Source: Chryseobacterium defluvii
GTDB taxonomy: Bacteria > Bacteroidota > Bacteroidia > Flavobacteriales > Weeksellaceae
Direction of reading: 5' to 3'
Length of the DNA stretch: 64,000 nt
Assembly (NCBI RefSeq): GCF_014204415.1
Contig: NZ_JACHLE010000001.1
Coordinates: forward strand, 1,364,001-1,428,000
Below, in pieces: positions 18,564-26,451 of this stretch (its first letter is position 1; each line of letters begins with the position of its first letter). Under the pieces are notes generated by a model. It was given only the letters and a program-made list of their open reading frames with translations. It did not search any database and was not told the origin of the DNA. Both the position numbers and the translations under genes were made by a program.

Positions 18564-19577
18564 TTATTTCTTCTGCTTTTTGTCATTAATATAATTATTA
18601 AGATGAAAATCAACGCTTTCCTCTACGGGAATGAACTGATAATCCAGCTTTTCTTTAATTTTCTGATTGGATATGGTGTTGAATGAAGTGACGGATTCTA
18701 TATTGGATTTTGTGATCATTCTCAGCTTCGGGATGAGCCAGCCGAAGAGTGTATTGGCCAATCTTCCGAGGTTTAATTGGGTTTTTGTCAAAATTTTCGG
18801 GTCTTTCAATCCAAGCTTTTTTCTGATCTGTTTTCCGATCTCTGCATATCTTTTTCCTTCAGAGATTATGATAAAACGTTCTCCGAAAATATTTTTCTCC
18901 ATTAAATCCACGGCAGTTTTGGCTACATCTCTTACATCCACATAGGCAGAACCTCCGGAAAATGTATAGCGGTTTTTCTCAAAAATAGGGAAAATCTCTC
19001 CACTGCTCCGGCCCCAGCCGCCACTGCCCAGAATCATTCCGGGGTTTATAATTACCGTATTAAGGCCTTCTGCAGAAGCTCTCCAGACTTCCATTTCCGC
19101 CAGGTGTTTGGATATCGCATAGGCGGAATGTTCTTCTTTGGGATTGAATTCGGAATCTTCGTCCAGTTCTTCTTTTTCATTGAAGAGATCCAGAACGGCA
19201 ATGGTACTTACATGCAGAAATTTCTTAACGGTTGAGTTTTCAACAGCATACAACAGCTTTTTTGTAACTTCTATATTGGTCTGATACATTTCTTTATCAT
19301 CTCCGGGGTCGAAACCGACTTTTGCAGCACAATGATAAATTTCTTCAACTCCTTCCAAAGCATACTGTAGGACATTGATATCATCGAAGTCCACATCCAC
19401 CCATTCTATTTCATTAAAAAAGGCATCAGGGGTTTCCGTGTAAAATGAATATGATTTTTTCATCTCTTCGAGATTGCTTTCCGACCTTTTGGAAGCACGA
19501 ACCTTCTTTCCTCTTTTCAGAAGTTCTAAAGCGATTACTCTTCCTAAAATACCCGTTGCTCCTGTAACAAAAACCAT
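18564..19577 (-). CDS. NAD-dependent epimerase/dehydratase family protein (extended SDR)
   Basis: This 337-residue protein has an N-terminal Rossmann motif TGATGILGR and the catalytic YxxxK pair in SAYAISKH near residue 153. The overall pattern is that of extended SDRs such as 3-beta-hydroxysteroid-dehydrogenase-like or dihydroflavonol-reductase-like enzymes. The substrate is not known. It is the first gene of a pair with the acyl-CoA ligase directly downstream. Confidence 0.88.
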   Translation of the reverse strand: MVFVTGATGILGRVIALELLKRGKKVRASKRSESNLEEMKKSYSFYTETPDAFFNEIEWVDVDFDDINVLQYALEGVEEIYHCAAKVGFDPGDDKEMYQTNIEVTKKLLYAVENSTVKKFLHVSTIAVLDLFNEKEELDEDSEFNPKEEHSAYAISKHLAEMEVWRASAEGLNTVIINPGMILGSGGWGRSSGEIFPIFEKNRYTFSGGSAYVDVRDVAKTAVDLMEKNIFGERFIIISEGKRYAEIGKQIRKKLGLKDPKILTKTQLNLGRLANTLFGWLIPKLRMITKSNIESVTSFNTISNQKIKEKLDYQFIPVEESVDFHLNNYINDKKQKK

Positions 19578-19605
19578 TAATTATTTAATTCTCTTTTATT
19601 TTAAT

Positions 19606-20532
19606 TTATTTCCCGCTTCCCAGCATGGTTTTCCATATGGGTTTATACACAACATTTCTTATTCCCTGACCGTGATAAGGATTTCTTTTGTTTTTTAATT
19701 CACTTTCCTGAAAAGATATCGGTTTGTCCAACGCAAATATATGATCCTTCGGTATTTTCAGGGCAGTGCATATTTCTTTCAGGGATTGGGCAGCAAGTTC
19801 ATTTACATGATAGACCGCATACAAGTTTTTTTCGGGAGTCGCATTTTTTCTATAATACCACCCGGCAATTTTTCTGTTTTCTGAGTCGGAATAATCCCAA
19901 CCGCCGGAAAAGCTGATCACCCTGTATACGGATGCACTATTAGCAATAAACTGAGCCATTCCTCCTCCCTGTGACTGTCCGGCAATGGCAATTTTGGTCC
20001 AGTCCGGAACTTTTCCTTTCAGATAGTCTGACCAATTTCCCTGAGGATCGTTATCTGAAAGGTATTGTAATAATTTGACAAGCCTCGGAACGATTGCATC
20101 CTGAGACTGATCCTGAATTAAGGAAAAACGGGGGGTTCCATAGATCCTCATTCTCCTGAATTCTGATGCACAATCCGGATACAGGTTTAGGGTATCTCCT
20201 GTACAAACCTCAGAAACGGCAGGCGTGGTAATAAACGAAACGGCTATTACCTTATAACCGCTTTCTAAGGCCGTGGTAAGAAAATCTACAGGAACATGGC
20301 TTGTGGTGCCTCCTGTTCCTGTAAGCCATAACAGGACTTTATTGTTTTTTACCGCCGGATCATAATATACAATATGAGGTTCGTCTGCCAGATGAACGGA
20401 CCGGTCTAATGTACCGGGTTTTACTTTTATTGTTTTATAAACAGTAGAATCAATGTTTTTTTGCGCTACTATCATTAGCGGAACCCACATAAGGATCATG
20501 ATCATTATTCTGTTATCAAGAGTTTTCTTCAT
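19606..20532 (-). CDS. Secreted alpha/beta-hydrolase-fold protein (BPSS1187-like)
   Basis: This 308-residue protein has a signal peptide (about residues 1-23, ending IVAQ). An oxyanion-type turn WLTGTGG lies near residue 70, and a nucleophile-elbow sequence GQSQGGG (Ser as nucleophile) near residue 187. A His in NPYHGQG near the C-terminus could be the catalytic base. It resembles the BPSS1187 family of predicted secreted esterases. It lies 118 bp downstream of the graspetide ligases on the same strand and could be read through from them, but no functional link is shown. Confidence 0.75.
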   Translation of the reverse strand: MKKTLDNRIMIMILMWVPLMIVAQKNIDSTVYKTIKVKPGTLDRSVHLADEPHIVYYDPAVKNNKVLLWLTGTGGTTSHVPVDFLTTALESGYKVIAVSFITTPAVSEVCTGDTLNLYPDCASEFRRMRIYGTPRFSLIQDQSQDAIVPRLVKLLQYLSDNDPQGNWSDYLKGKVPDWTKIAIAGQSQGGGMAQFIANSASVYRVISFSGGWDYSDSENRKIAGWYYRKNATPEKNLYAVYHVNELAAQSLKEICTALKIPKDHIFALDKPISFQESELKNKRNPYHGQGIRNVVYKPIWKTMLGSGK

Positions 20533-20649
20533 TACTACCGTTTGTGTGTTTTCACAAAGGTAATATTTTAACTCATGATAACGTATTTTTATCCGGGTTT
20601 GTTCTGTTTTATCTTTCTTTTTCTGAATTTACAAAAGTTGATAATCGGT

Positions 20650-21657
20650 TTATACCAAAATAGTGTTATTTCTTCTGGGAGCTTTATCACACAGGATATC
20701 TGCAATACTTCTAGAAATAAGGTTTTCTTCCAGAAGATTATCCAGCCAGAAAAATTCTCCTGCTGCATTAATTTCTATAAAATAATATTCGTCTTCCGGC
20801 GAAACTATGATATCTATGGCTCCGTAATCGACATGGTACACATCTAAAAGCTCAAGGATTTTAGCTTCTATATCTTCAGGAAGTTCGGTTGGCACCCATT
20901 TATCGATCAGGTTGATCCCGTCTTTACGCCAGTCTACTTTAGCATCATCAAACAGCTGGGAATCTACTTCAAAAGCATAGATATCCTGCCCTACGACGGT
21001 GATCCTCAGTTCTTTTTTCTTTTCGATCTTCTTTTGAAACTGCATCGGGCAGTACAACAGGGAATCCAGCTCCTCAAGGTTCTCTTCCTTGATCACATTG
21101 GTGAATACCACATTTTCAATACCATCTTCATAAATAGCAAACCCTGTCTGCATCTTCCCGATAACATTTTTATGTTCCAGAATAAATTTTTTGGCTTCTT
21201 CCGGATTATTGGTGATGCATGTTTCCGGAATTTTGAATCCGATTTTATCTGCAATTTTCAGTTGTTCTTCCTTACTGTCAAGCCTTCTGTAAACACTCGG
21301 CTTTCCTAAGGAATAAGCATCAATGGATTCCAGAAACCCAAAAAGGGTATTTCGGATCTCTCCCATTGCTGCCCCGAAGAATTTGGCATCCAGCTCTTCT
21401 TTAAGCCCTGTCCCGAGGTTGTAGGCTCTTCTGTACCATACTGCTGCTATATCATCCAAACGGTATTTTGCGTCAGGGGTTTCCAGGATTGTCATCCATT
21501 TTCCCTCCTGAAAAATAGTGGCCAGCTTATTTTTTAAGGGATAAAGGTCTACATCAAAACGTATGACCTCAAAATCGTTTTTCGCGATATATTCCGTTAC
21601 TTTTTCGATGGAAAAGTTATCCTGTGTATGTGTAATGATTAAAATTTTATTGTTCAT
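20650..21657 (-). CDS. Graspetide ATP-grasp ligase, MvdD/MdnC-like (omega-ester forming)
   Basis: This 335-residue ATP-grasp ligase shows the MdnC/MvdD signature: N-terminal LIITHTQDN, FDVDLYP near residue 36, AVWYRRAYNL near residue 85, a central GKMQTGFAI strand and the C-terminal metal site EYYFIEINAAGEF. In the microviridin pathway this enzyme binds the PFFxxFLE leader motif and joins Thr and Ser side chains to Asp and Glu as esters. The gene overlaps the preceding ligase by 11 bp, giving tight coupling. Assignment to the ester-forming branch rests on these motifs and gene order. Confidence 0.9.
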   Translation of the reverse strand: MNNKILIITHTQDNFSIEKVTEYIAKNDFEVIRFDVDLYPLKNKLATIFQEGKWMTILETPDAKYRLDDIAAVWYRRAYNLGTGLKEELDAKFFGAAMGEIRNTLFGFLESIDAYSLGKPSVYRRLDSKEEQLKIADKIGFKIPETCITNNPEEAKKFILEHKNVIGKMQTGFAIYEDGIENVVFTNVIKEENLEELDSLLYCPMQFQKKIEKKKELRITVVGQDIYAFEVDSQLFDDAKVDWRKDGINLIDKWVPTELPEDIEAKILELLDVYHVDYGAIDIIVSPEDEYYFIEINAAGEFFWLDNLLEENLISRSIADILCDKAPRRNNTILV

Positions 21658-22606
21658 TGATTTTCATTCTTTTTATTAGGTTATCAGCTATTTTTTCCGC
21701 AATCGGAAATCCTAATTCTTTCTGCAACATGCCCCATTCTCCCTGTGGATTGACTTCTAAAAAATAATATTCCCCGTCTCTGCCTTTGATCATATCTATG
21801 GCTCCCAGATACAGCCCCATTTCTTTCATCATGGAGGTCAGGTCATTTTTAATCCTTTCCGGAAGGTCATAAGAAGTCCATGCATGATCTTTCCTGCTTA
21901 CACGCCAGTCTGCCTGTCCACTGCTGTCGATCTTTCCTGTAAAGAATTCACCGTCTACATATACGATCCTCAATTCATATTCTTTATCAATATAAGGCTG
22001 AAAGATCATGGGCGTATAGGCAATATCAGAAATATGCTCCAGACTGTCTTCTTCAATGATCGTGGTGGAAAGAAACTGCTCTCCGCTCATGGATTTCACC
22101 AATGCCCCATGTAGCTTGGCAATCGCTTTTCCATTGCAGTACTTATGAAAAAAGGCGGTAATTTTTTCTTCGTCATTGGAAAAAATGGTTTCAGGAATAA
22201 CCAGATTATTCTTCCCGGCAATTTTCAGCTGATGCATTTTATTTCCGTCAATCTTTTTCTCCTTTTCATAGGGATTGATCCAGGGAAGATCTTCCAAAGC
22301 GGTCAACAGATTATATCGAAGACTGCTATATTCATTGAGAAAGATTTTCTCGTACTCTTCATCCAAATCATCCGGAACAGCAATTTTCCATGCTTTCCTG
22401 TGCCAAACGGCTTTTATATCCTGAGACCGGACGGTATTTCCCTGCTTGTCTGTCAATTCAAAAGAATCTTCTTTGATACTGATCTTCAGAAGGTGATTCA
22501 CATGGTCTGAATTCAATCTGAAAAAGGGAATATTCTTAGAGGCAAGGTATTCAAAAAAAATATCGATGTTATAGAAATCATTGGAATGGGTTATACAAAG
22601 AATCAT
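21647..22606 (-). CDS. Graspetide ATP-grasp ligase, MvdC/MdnB-like (omega-amide forming)
   Basis: This 319-residue ATP-grasp ligase is similar in plan to its neighbour but distinct: N-terminal ILCITHSNDF, FFRLNSDHV near residue 33, AVWHRKAWKI (HRK in place of WYRR), a central IAKLHGALVKS strand and the C-terminal metal site EYYFLEVNPQGEW. In microviridins the MdnB/MvdC enzyme makes the Lys-to-Glu lactam after esterification. It follows the two precursor genes on the minus strand, separated from them by a terminator hairpin, and overlaps the second ligase. Confidence 0.9.
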   Translation of the reverse strand: MILCITHSNDFYNIDIFFEYLASKNIPFFRLNSDHVNHLLKISIKEDSFELTDKQGNTVRSQDIKAVWHRKAWKIAVPDDLDEEYEKIFLNEYSSLRYNLLTALEDLPWINPYEKEKKIDGNKMHQLKIAGKNNLVIPETIFSNDEEKITAFFHKYCNGKAIAKLHGALVKSMSGEQFLSTTIIEEDSLEHISDIAYTPMIFQPYIDKEYELRIVYVDGEFFTGKIDSSGQADWRVSRKDHAWTSYDLPERIKNDLTSMMKEMGLYLGAIDMIKGRDGEYYFLEVNPQGEWGMLQKELGFPIAEKIADNLIKRMKINEQ

Positions 22607-22623
22607 AGGAAAACTTTATTAAA

Positions 22624-22658
22624 AAAGGAAACTTAGATCGTAAGTTTCCTTTATGTAT
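22624..22658 (-). terminator. Internal terminator or attenuator between graspetide precursors and ligases
   Basis: A perfect 12-bp stem (AAAGGAAACTTA / TAAGTTTCCTTT, 22624-22635 with 22641-22652) with a 5-nt loop is followed on the minus strand by six T. It lies between the last precursor gene and the first ligase, all on the same strand, so most transcripts should end after the precursors. Confidence 0.82.
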
Positions 22659-22696
22659 GATTATTGAGTATGTTTTATCTCTGTAAACAACCCATT

Positions 22697-22891
22697 TTAT
22701 ATGGACTGTACATCATCATCCCCATCCGAAGGGTATTTCTGAGTCTGGGCCATATCATAAAGAGGTTTGGTCACACTATCTCTTGCCGGAATGGTAATAC
22801 CTGCTCCTCCTTTAACATTTTTAGGCTCTTTAAGCTGCTTTTCCAGGAATGATGCAAAGAAAGGCTTCTTTTTTGAATTTTTGTTTTTCAT
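22697..22891 (-). CDS. Graspetide (microviridin/chryseoviridin-like) precursor peptide 2
   Basis: This 64-residue peptide has the ligase-binding leader motif KKPFFASFLEKQ at residues 8-19. A Gly-Gly sits in NVKGGAG, and the C-terminal core is TQKYPSDGDDD followed by VQSI. The core matches the microviridin T-x-K-Y-P-S-D pattern, but residue 11 is Gly instead of an aromatic residue and positions 12 and 13 are Asp where microviridin B has Glu. It lies 28 bp downstream of precursor 1, and both share the leader. It contains a single clear core. Confidence 0.92.
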   Translation of the reverse strand: MKNKNSKKKPFFASFLEKQLKEPKNVKGGAGITIPARDSVTKPLYDMAQTQKYPSDGDDDVQSI

Positions 22892-22919
22892 ACTATTTTA
22901 ATTTGGTGTTAAATGGTTA

Positions 22920-23159
22920 TTACATATCGTCTAAATCCTCATCACTGTCAGAAGGGTATTTCATGGTAACATGATCTCCTCCGGGACGTGTAACATTGTC
23001 CTGAATAGCTGAAGTAATAGAATCTTTAAGTGCTGAAGTAACACTATCCTGAAGCGCCGATGTTATTGAACCGGTACCTCCTGTTACTTTCTCAGGGTCT
23101 TTAACTTGTTTTTCTAAAAACGAAGCAAAGAAAGGTTTTTTTAACTTTTTCTTGTCCAT
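22920..23159 (-). CDS. Graspetide (microviridin/chryseoviridin-like) precursor peptide 1, with internal 8-residue repeats
   Basis: This 79-residue peptide starts with the leader motif KKPFFASFLEKQ, then VTGGTG, then three 8-residue repeats of the form T-S-A-(L/I)-(Q/K)-D-(S/N)-(V/I). A fourth degenerate unit TRPGGDHV follows, and the C-terminal core is TMKYPSDSDED with tail LDDM. The core fits T-x-K-Y-P-S-D. The repeats place Thr or Ser and Asp at regular spacing upstream of the core, which could be extra modification sites, a spacer, or relics of lost cores. It is the first gene of the cluster. Confidence 0.92.
   Translation of the reverse strand: MDKKKLKKPFFASFLEKQVKDPEKVTGGTGSITSALQDSVTSALKDSITSAIQDNVTRPGGDHVTMKYPSDSDEDLDDM
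22990..23061. repeat. 24-nt tandem repeat inside precursor 1
   Basis: Three consecutive 24-nt units (22990-23013, 23014-23037, 23038-23061), each starting GTAA on the plus strand, encode the 8-residue repeats. They are in frame and diverged mostly in ways that keep Thr, Ala and Asp. Confidence 0.85.
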
Positions 23160-23276
23160 ATATTAATATTTTTAATGATTTGATTGTTCTAAATTACAAA
23201 AAATTTAATACCGGAAAAAAAATAAATCACCACTTTAAGAAAATTTTAACACACTTGTAAAACTCGGAAAATCAAG

Positions 23277-24056
23277 TTAATCCAAGCCCAGAAATTGCTT
23301 TACAACATGGCTGAATTCCACCGGATTATCCACCTGTACCCAATGCGCTGCATTTTTTACCGTAACTATCCTGGCCTTCGGAAACTGCTGCCTGATGGCA
23401 AACTCATCCTGCGGAAGGATATAGTTCGATTTTTCGCCGGAAATAAACAATGTATCTCCTTCAAAAACTCCAAATTTTATAGCATTGGAAACAAATTCGT
23501 TATATTTTTCTGATAATGTTTTGAGGTTGAATCTCCAGTTCAGCTTCTTCTGGTCATCCCAGTACAAGTTTTTAGCCAGGAACTGAATGGTAGACTTTTC
23601 AGGGATATATTGCGTCAGCACAGTTTCCACATCACTTCTGGATCCTACAGTATCGAAATCTACGCTTTCCAGAGCTTTAATAATCCCCTGATGATGTGGC
23701 GGGTAAGCTTTTGGAGAGATATCCACAACAATAAGCTTCCCCATTTTTTCAGGATATTTTATAGCAAACTGCATGACCGCTTTTCCTCCCAGAGAATGTC
23801 CTAATACATGGGCTTTCTGAATTCCGTAATGGTTCATGTAACTGGCAATATCATCCGCCAGGTCATCATGCGTCATACTCTCTGAATGAAAGCTTCGGCC
23901 ATGATTTCTCAGATCAATAAGGTGAACTGGCAACAGCTCCCCCATATCTTTCCCGAAACTTCCCCAGTTATCGAGCATTCCAAACAGCCCGTGAAATACT
24001 AAAAGTGGCGTATTTGATAAATTTTCGCCAAATATTTTTGAATGTAAAATTTCCAT
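23277..24056 (-). CDS. Alpha/beta-fold hydrolase (YbfF-type esterase)
   Basis: This 259-residue cytoplasmic alpha/beta hydrolase has the HGLFG oxyanion loop near residue 23, the nucleophile elbow GHSLGG near residue 96 and the terminal catalytic His in NAAHWVQVDNP. It resembles the YbfF/acyl-CoA esterase branch. The substrate is unknown. pdxJ lies 77 bp upstream of its end on the same strand, and the gap holds only a short simple-sequence stretch. Confidence 0.88.
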   Translation of the reverse strand: MEILHSKIFGENLSNTPLLVFHGLFGMLDNWGSFGKDMGELLPVHLIDLRNHGRSFHSESMTHDDLADDIASYMNHYGIQKAHVLGHSLGGKAVMQFAIKYPEKMGKLIVVDISPKAYPPHHQGIIKALESVDFDTVGSRSDVETVLTQYIPEKSTIQFLAKNLYWDDQKKLNWRFNLKTLSEKYNEFVSNAIKFGVFEGDTLFISGEKSNYILPQDEFAIRQQFPKARIVTVKNAAHWVQVDNPVEFSHVVKQFLGLD

Positions 24057-24133
24057 ATTATAATTATTTAGAAGGAAGTGAGAAGATGGAAACGGGAAGT
24101 TAGCTTCAGGCTTCCTTTCTCCCGCCCTTTACA

Positions 24134-24853
24134 TTACCATTTTGCCAGTCTCTTCAGATAAGCCTGCACTGTATTTTCCAGTCCCATATACAAAGCCTCA
24201 GAGATCAAAGCATGACCAATGGAGACTTCCAGCAGATCCGGAATATGATCTGCAAAATATTTCAGATTCTCCAGACTCAGATCGTGCCCCGCATTAAGGC
24301 CTATTCCGAAATCAGCAGCTACAACGGCTGTATCGTAATAGGGTTTTATAGCCTGCTCTTTATTGATCAGGTAATTTTTAGCATAAGCCTCTGTGTAGAG
24401 CTCAATTCTGTCGGTGCCTGTTTTGGCTGCATATTCAACAAGCTGCGGGTCCGGATCAAGGAAAATAGAAGTACGGATTCCTGCACTTTTAAATTCTGCA
24501 ATAATATCTGTAAGGAAATCCAGATGCTTTTTGGTATCCCAACCAGCATTGGAAGTAATGGCATCATCTGCATCGGGAACTAAAGTGACCTGTTCAGGTT
24601 TCACCTCTAAGACCATATCAATAAATGGACGGTGCGGATTGCCTTCAATATTGAATTCCGTTGTAACAAGCGGCTTCAGGTCATAAACATCTTTTCTGGT
24701 AATATGCCTTTCATCCGGCCTTGGATGTATCGTAATTCCCTGTCCACCAAATTCCTGGATTTTTATTGCAGCTTCCGTTACGCTTGGCATATCGCCTCCT
24801 CTTGCATTTCTTAATGTAGCTATTTTATTGATGTTTACGCTTAGTTTTGTCAT
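24134..24853 (-). CDS. pdxJ: Pyridoxine 5'-phosphate synthase
   Basis: This 239-residue TIM-barrel enzyme is of normal length. It has the N-terminal VNINKIATLRNARGG motif, the catalytic ITIHPRPDERHI stretch near residue 40, VTLVPDADDAITSNAGWD near residue 93 and GLNAGHDLSLENL near residue 190. It condenses deoxyxylulose 5-phosphate and 3-amino-2-oxopropyl phosphate to pyridoxine 5'-phosphate. It appears alone, without pdxA nearby. Confidence 0.96.
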   Translation of the reverse strand: MTKLSVNINKIATLRNARGGDMPSVTEAAIKIQEFGGQGITIHPRPDERHITRKDVYDLKPLVTTEFNIEGNPHRPFIDMVLEVKPEQVTLVPDADDAITSNAGWDTKKHLDFLTDIIAEFKSAGIRTSIFLDPDPQLVEYAAKTGTDRIELYTEAYAKNYLINKEQAIKPYYDTAVVAADFGIGLNAGHDLSLENLKYFADHIPDLLEVSIGHALISEALYMGLENTVQAYLKRLAKW

Positions 24854-25003
24854 TCTTATTATAGATGTTAGATATCAGAAGTTAGATGTCAGACTGATAC
24901 TTTCAGAAGAACTTCTAATCTCCAATACCTTATTAAATTATTAACTGATTATATGGAAGCTTTATATTAAAATCTGATCTTCAATACCCGGCTTCGTTTT
25001 TCT

Positions 25004-26266
25004 TTATACTTTTACACTTACCTGCATGACCTGCAGGTCAAATTCTTTGGAGGCCACCAGCAAATGATCGAAAATATCTGCCTGGATCACTTCGAAATGC
25101 TCCCACTGAGAATCATTGGCAAAGCAATATATCTCTAAAGGAAGCCCCTGTGGGGTAATATCCAGCTGGCGAACCATAACGACTCCTTTTTTATCGATAT
25201 CGGGATCATTTTCAATATATCTTTGGGCATAATGCCGGAAAACCCCGATATTGGTAAGCTGCCTTCCGTTGATCGTTTTGTCTTTATGATCGATGCTTTC
25301 TTTTTCTTTTTTGATCTCAATGCTTTTTTCTTCCAGATAATCGGAGATTAGATTGATCTCTTTCAAACGTTCGATATCTTCATCATTCAAAAATTTGAAG
25401 GAGTTGATATTAAAATAAATAGATTTTTTAATTCTTCTCGTATTGGATTCCGACATCACCTGAAGATTCTTTATTTCTGTGGTCAGCAGGTCATAGGTAG
25501 GAATTGTGGAAATAGTCTTATCAAAATTGATGATCTTGGTAGTTAAGAGGCTTATATCTGAAATATTCCCTTCAATACTGTATTTCGGAATGCTGACCCA
25601 GTCACCTACCTTCAGATTTTTGGAGGTAGCTACATGAATTCCGGTCACAAATCCCAGAATGGTATCCCTGAATACCAGAACCAGAACAGCCGTTATAGCT
25701 CCTAAACTTCCTAAAATAGTTGTCCCTTTGATTCCAAAAATAACGCAGATCCCCACAACGGAAAATACGAAAATCCCCATGATTTTGACGGTTTCAGAGA
25801 TGGCATTGATCGCCATAATCCTATAGTAATCCTGCTTAATGACAAAATAGTTCCTGAAAGCCGTCAATGACCTGTAGAGCATCCCTGCCACCACCAATAC
25901 AATAGCAAGATCAACAATTCTTTCTAAAAGTGCATAGCTTTTCCGATGCCTCCAAAAAATAGAAATCAGTGCATAATTGGCAAAATACAAAGCCATGAGA
26001 TGTGCAAAGGAATTGGTGATCTTAGATTGATAGATGGACTTTAAGGCCGGATATTTTTCCTTATCTAAAAATAATTTAAAGAAGCTGTTGATAAGAAATT
26101 TCACCACCAGATCCACCAACAGGACAAGCACTGCCAGAAAAAGAAATTTCAGAAAGATCTGAACAGGCAATACAAAATCCGAATGTACATTATCTTTTAC
26201 AAAATAATGAATATGGTCACTAATGTTCTGCAAAAAATCTTTAGTGTCTTGTATTTCTTCTTTCAT
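25004..26266 (-). CDS. MscS-family mechanosensitive channel (YbdG-like)
   Basis: This 420-residue protein has an N-terminal region with about five membrane segments (roughly residues 28-180). The pore-lining helix and MscS beta-domain follow: GLGAITAVLVLVF, FVTGIHVATSKNLKVGDWVSIPKYSIEGNISDISLLTTKIINFD. A C-terminal domain with an insertion (about 320-350) and QLDITPQGLPLEIYCF follows, as in the YbdG/YnaI-type branch. It opens in response to membrane tension at low osmolarity. The ATG at 26266 follows a minus-strand TAAATTTG box after 5 nt. Confidence 0.92.
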   Translation of the reverse strand: MKEEIQDTKDFLQNISDHIHYFVKDNVHSDFVLPVQIFLKFLFLAVLVLLVDLVVKFLINSFFKLFLDKEKYPALKSIYQSKITNSFAHLMALYFANYALISIFWRHRKSYALLERIVDLAIVLVVAGMLYRSLTAFRNYFVIKQDYYRIMAINAISETVKIMGIFVFSVVGICVIFGIKGTTILGSLGAITAVLVLVFRDTILGFVTGIHVATSKNLKVGDWVSIPKYSIEGNISDISLLTTKIINFDKTISTIPTYDLLTTEIKNLQVMSESNTRRIKKSIYFNINSFKFLNDEDIERLKEINLISDYLEEKSIEIKKEKESIDHKDKTINGRQLTNIGVFRHYAQRYIENDPDIDKKGVVMVRQLDITPQGLPLEIYCFANDSQWEHFEVIQADIFDHLLVASKEFDLQVMQVSVKV

Positions 26267-26271
26267 TACAG

Positions 26272-26279
26272 CAAATTTA
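26272..26279 (-). promoter_or_regulatory. Promoter -7 box of the MscS gene
   Basis: The minus-strand TAAATTTG ends 5 nt before the start codon at 26266, one of six such close spacings in this window. Confidence 0.5.
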
Positions 26280-26451
26280 TGAAATTATAGCCGATGTATG
26301 CACTTATCCGAAAACATTATGGAGTAACCATTAAAAAAACAAAATAGCATGAATATTATTCAACAAAAACAAACAATTTATATATCATTTTTAAAAATTT
26401 TATATATTTATTATGCACAAAATAAAACAAACCATTAAAAATCTCACGAAT

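Noticed and set aside
22145-22510. 121-codon plus-strand open frame over the MvdC-like gene
   Set aside because: It is antisense to a ligase with clear ATP-grasp motifs.
22990-23061. 24-nt tandem repeats as a CRISPR array
   Set aside because: Units are adjacent without spacers, in frame within a precursor peptide gene and diverged. They are coding repeats.
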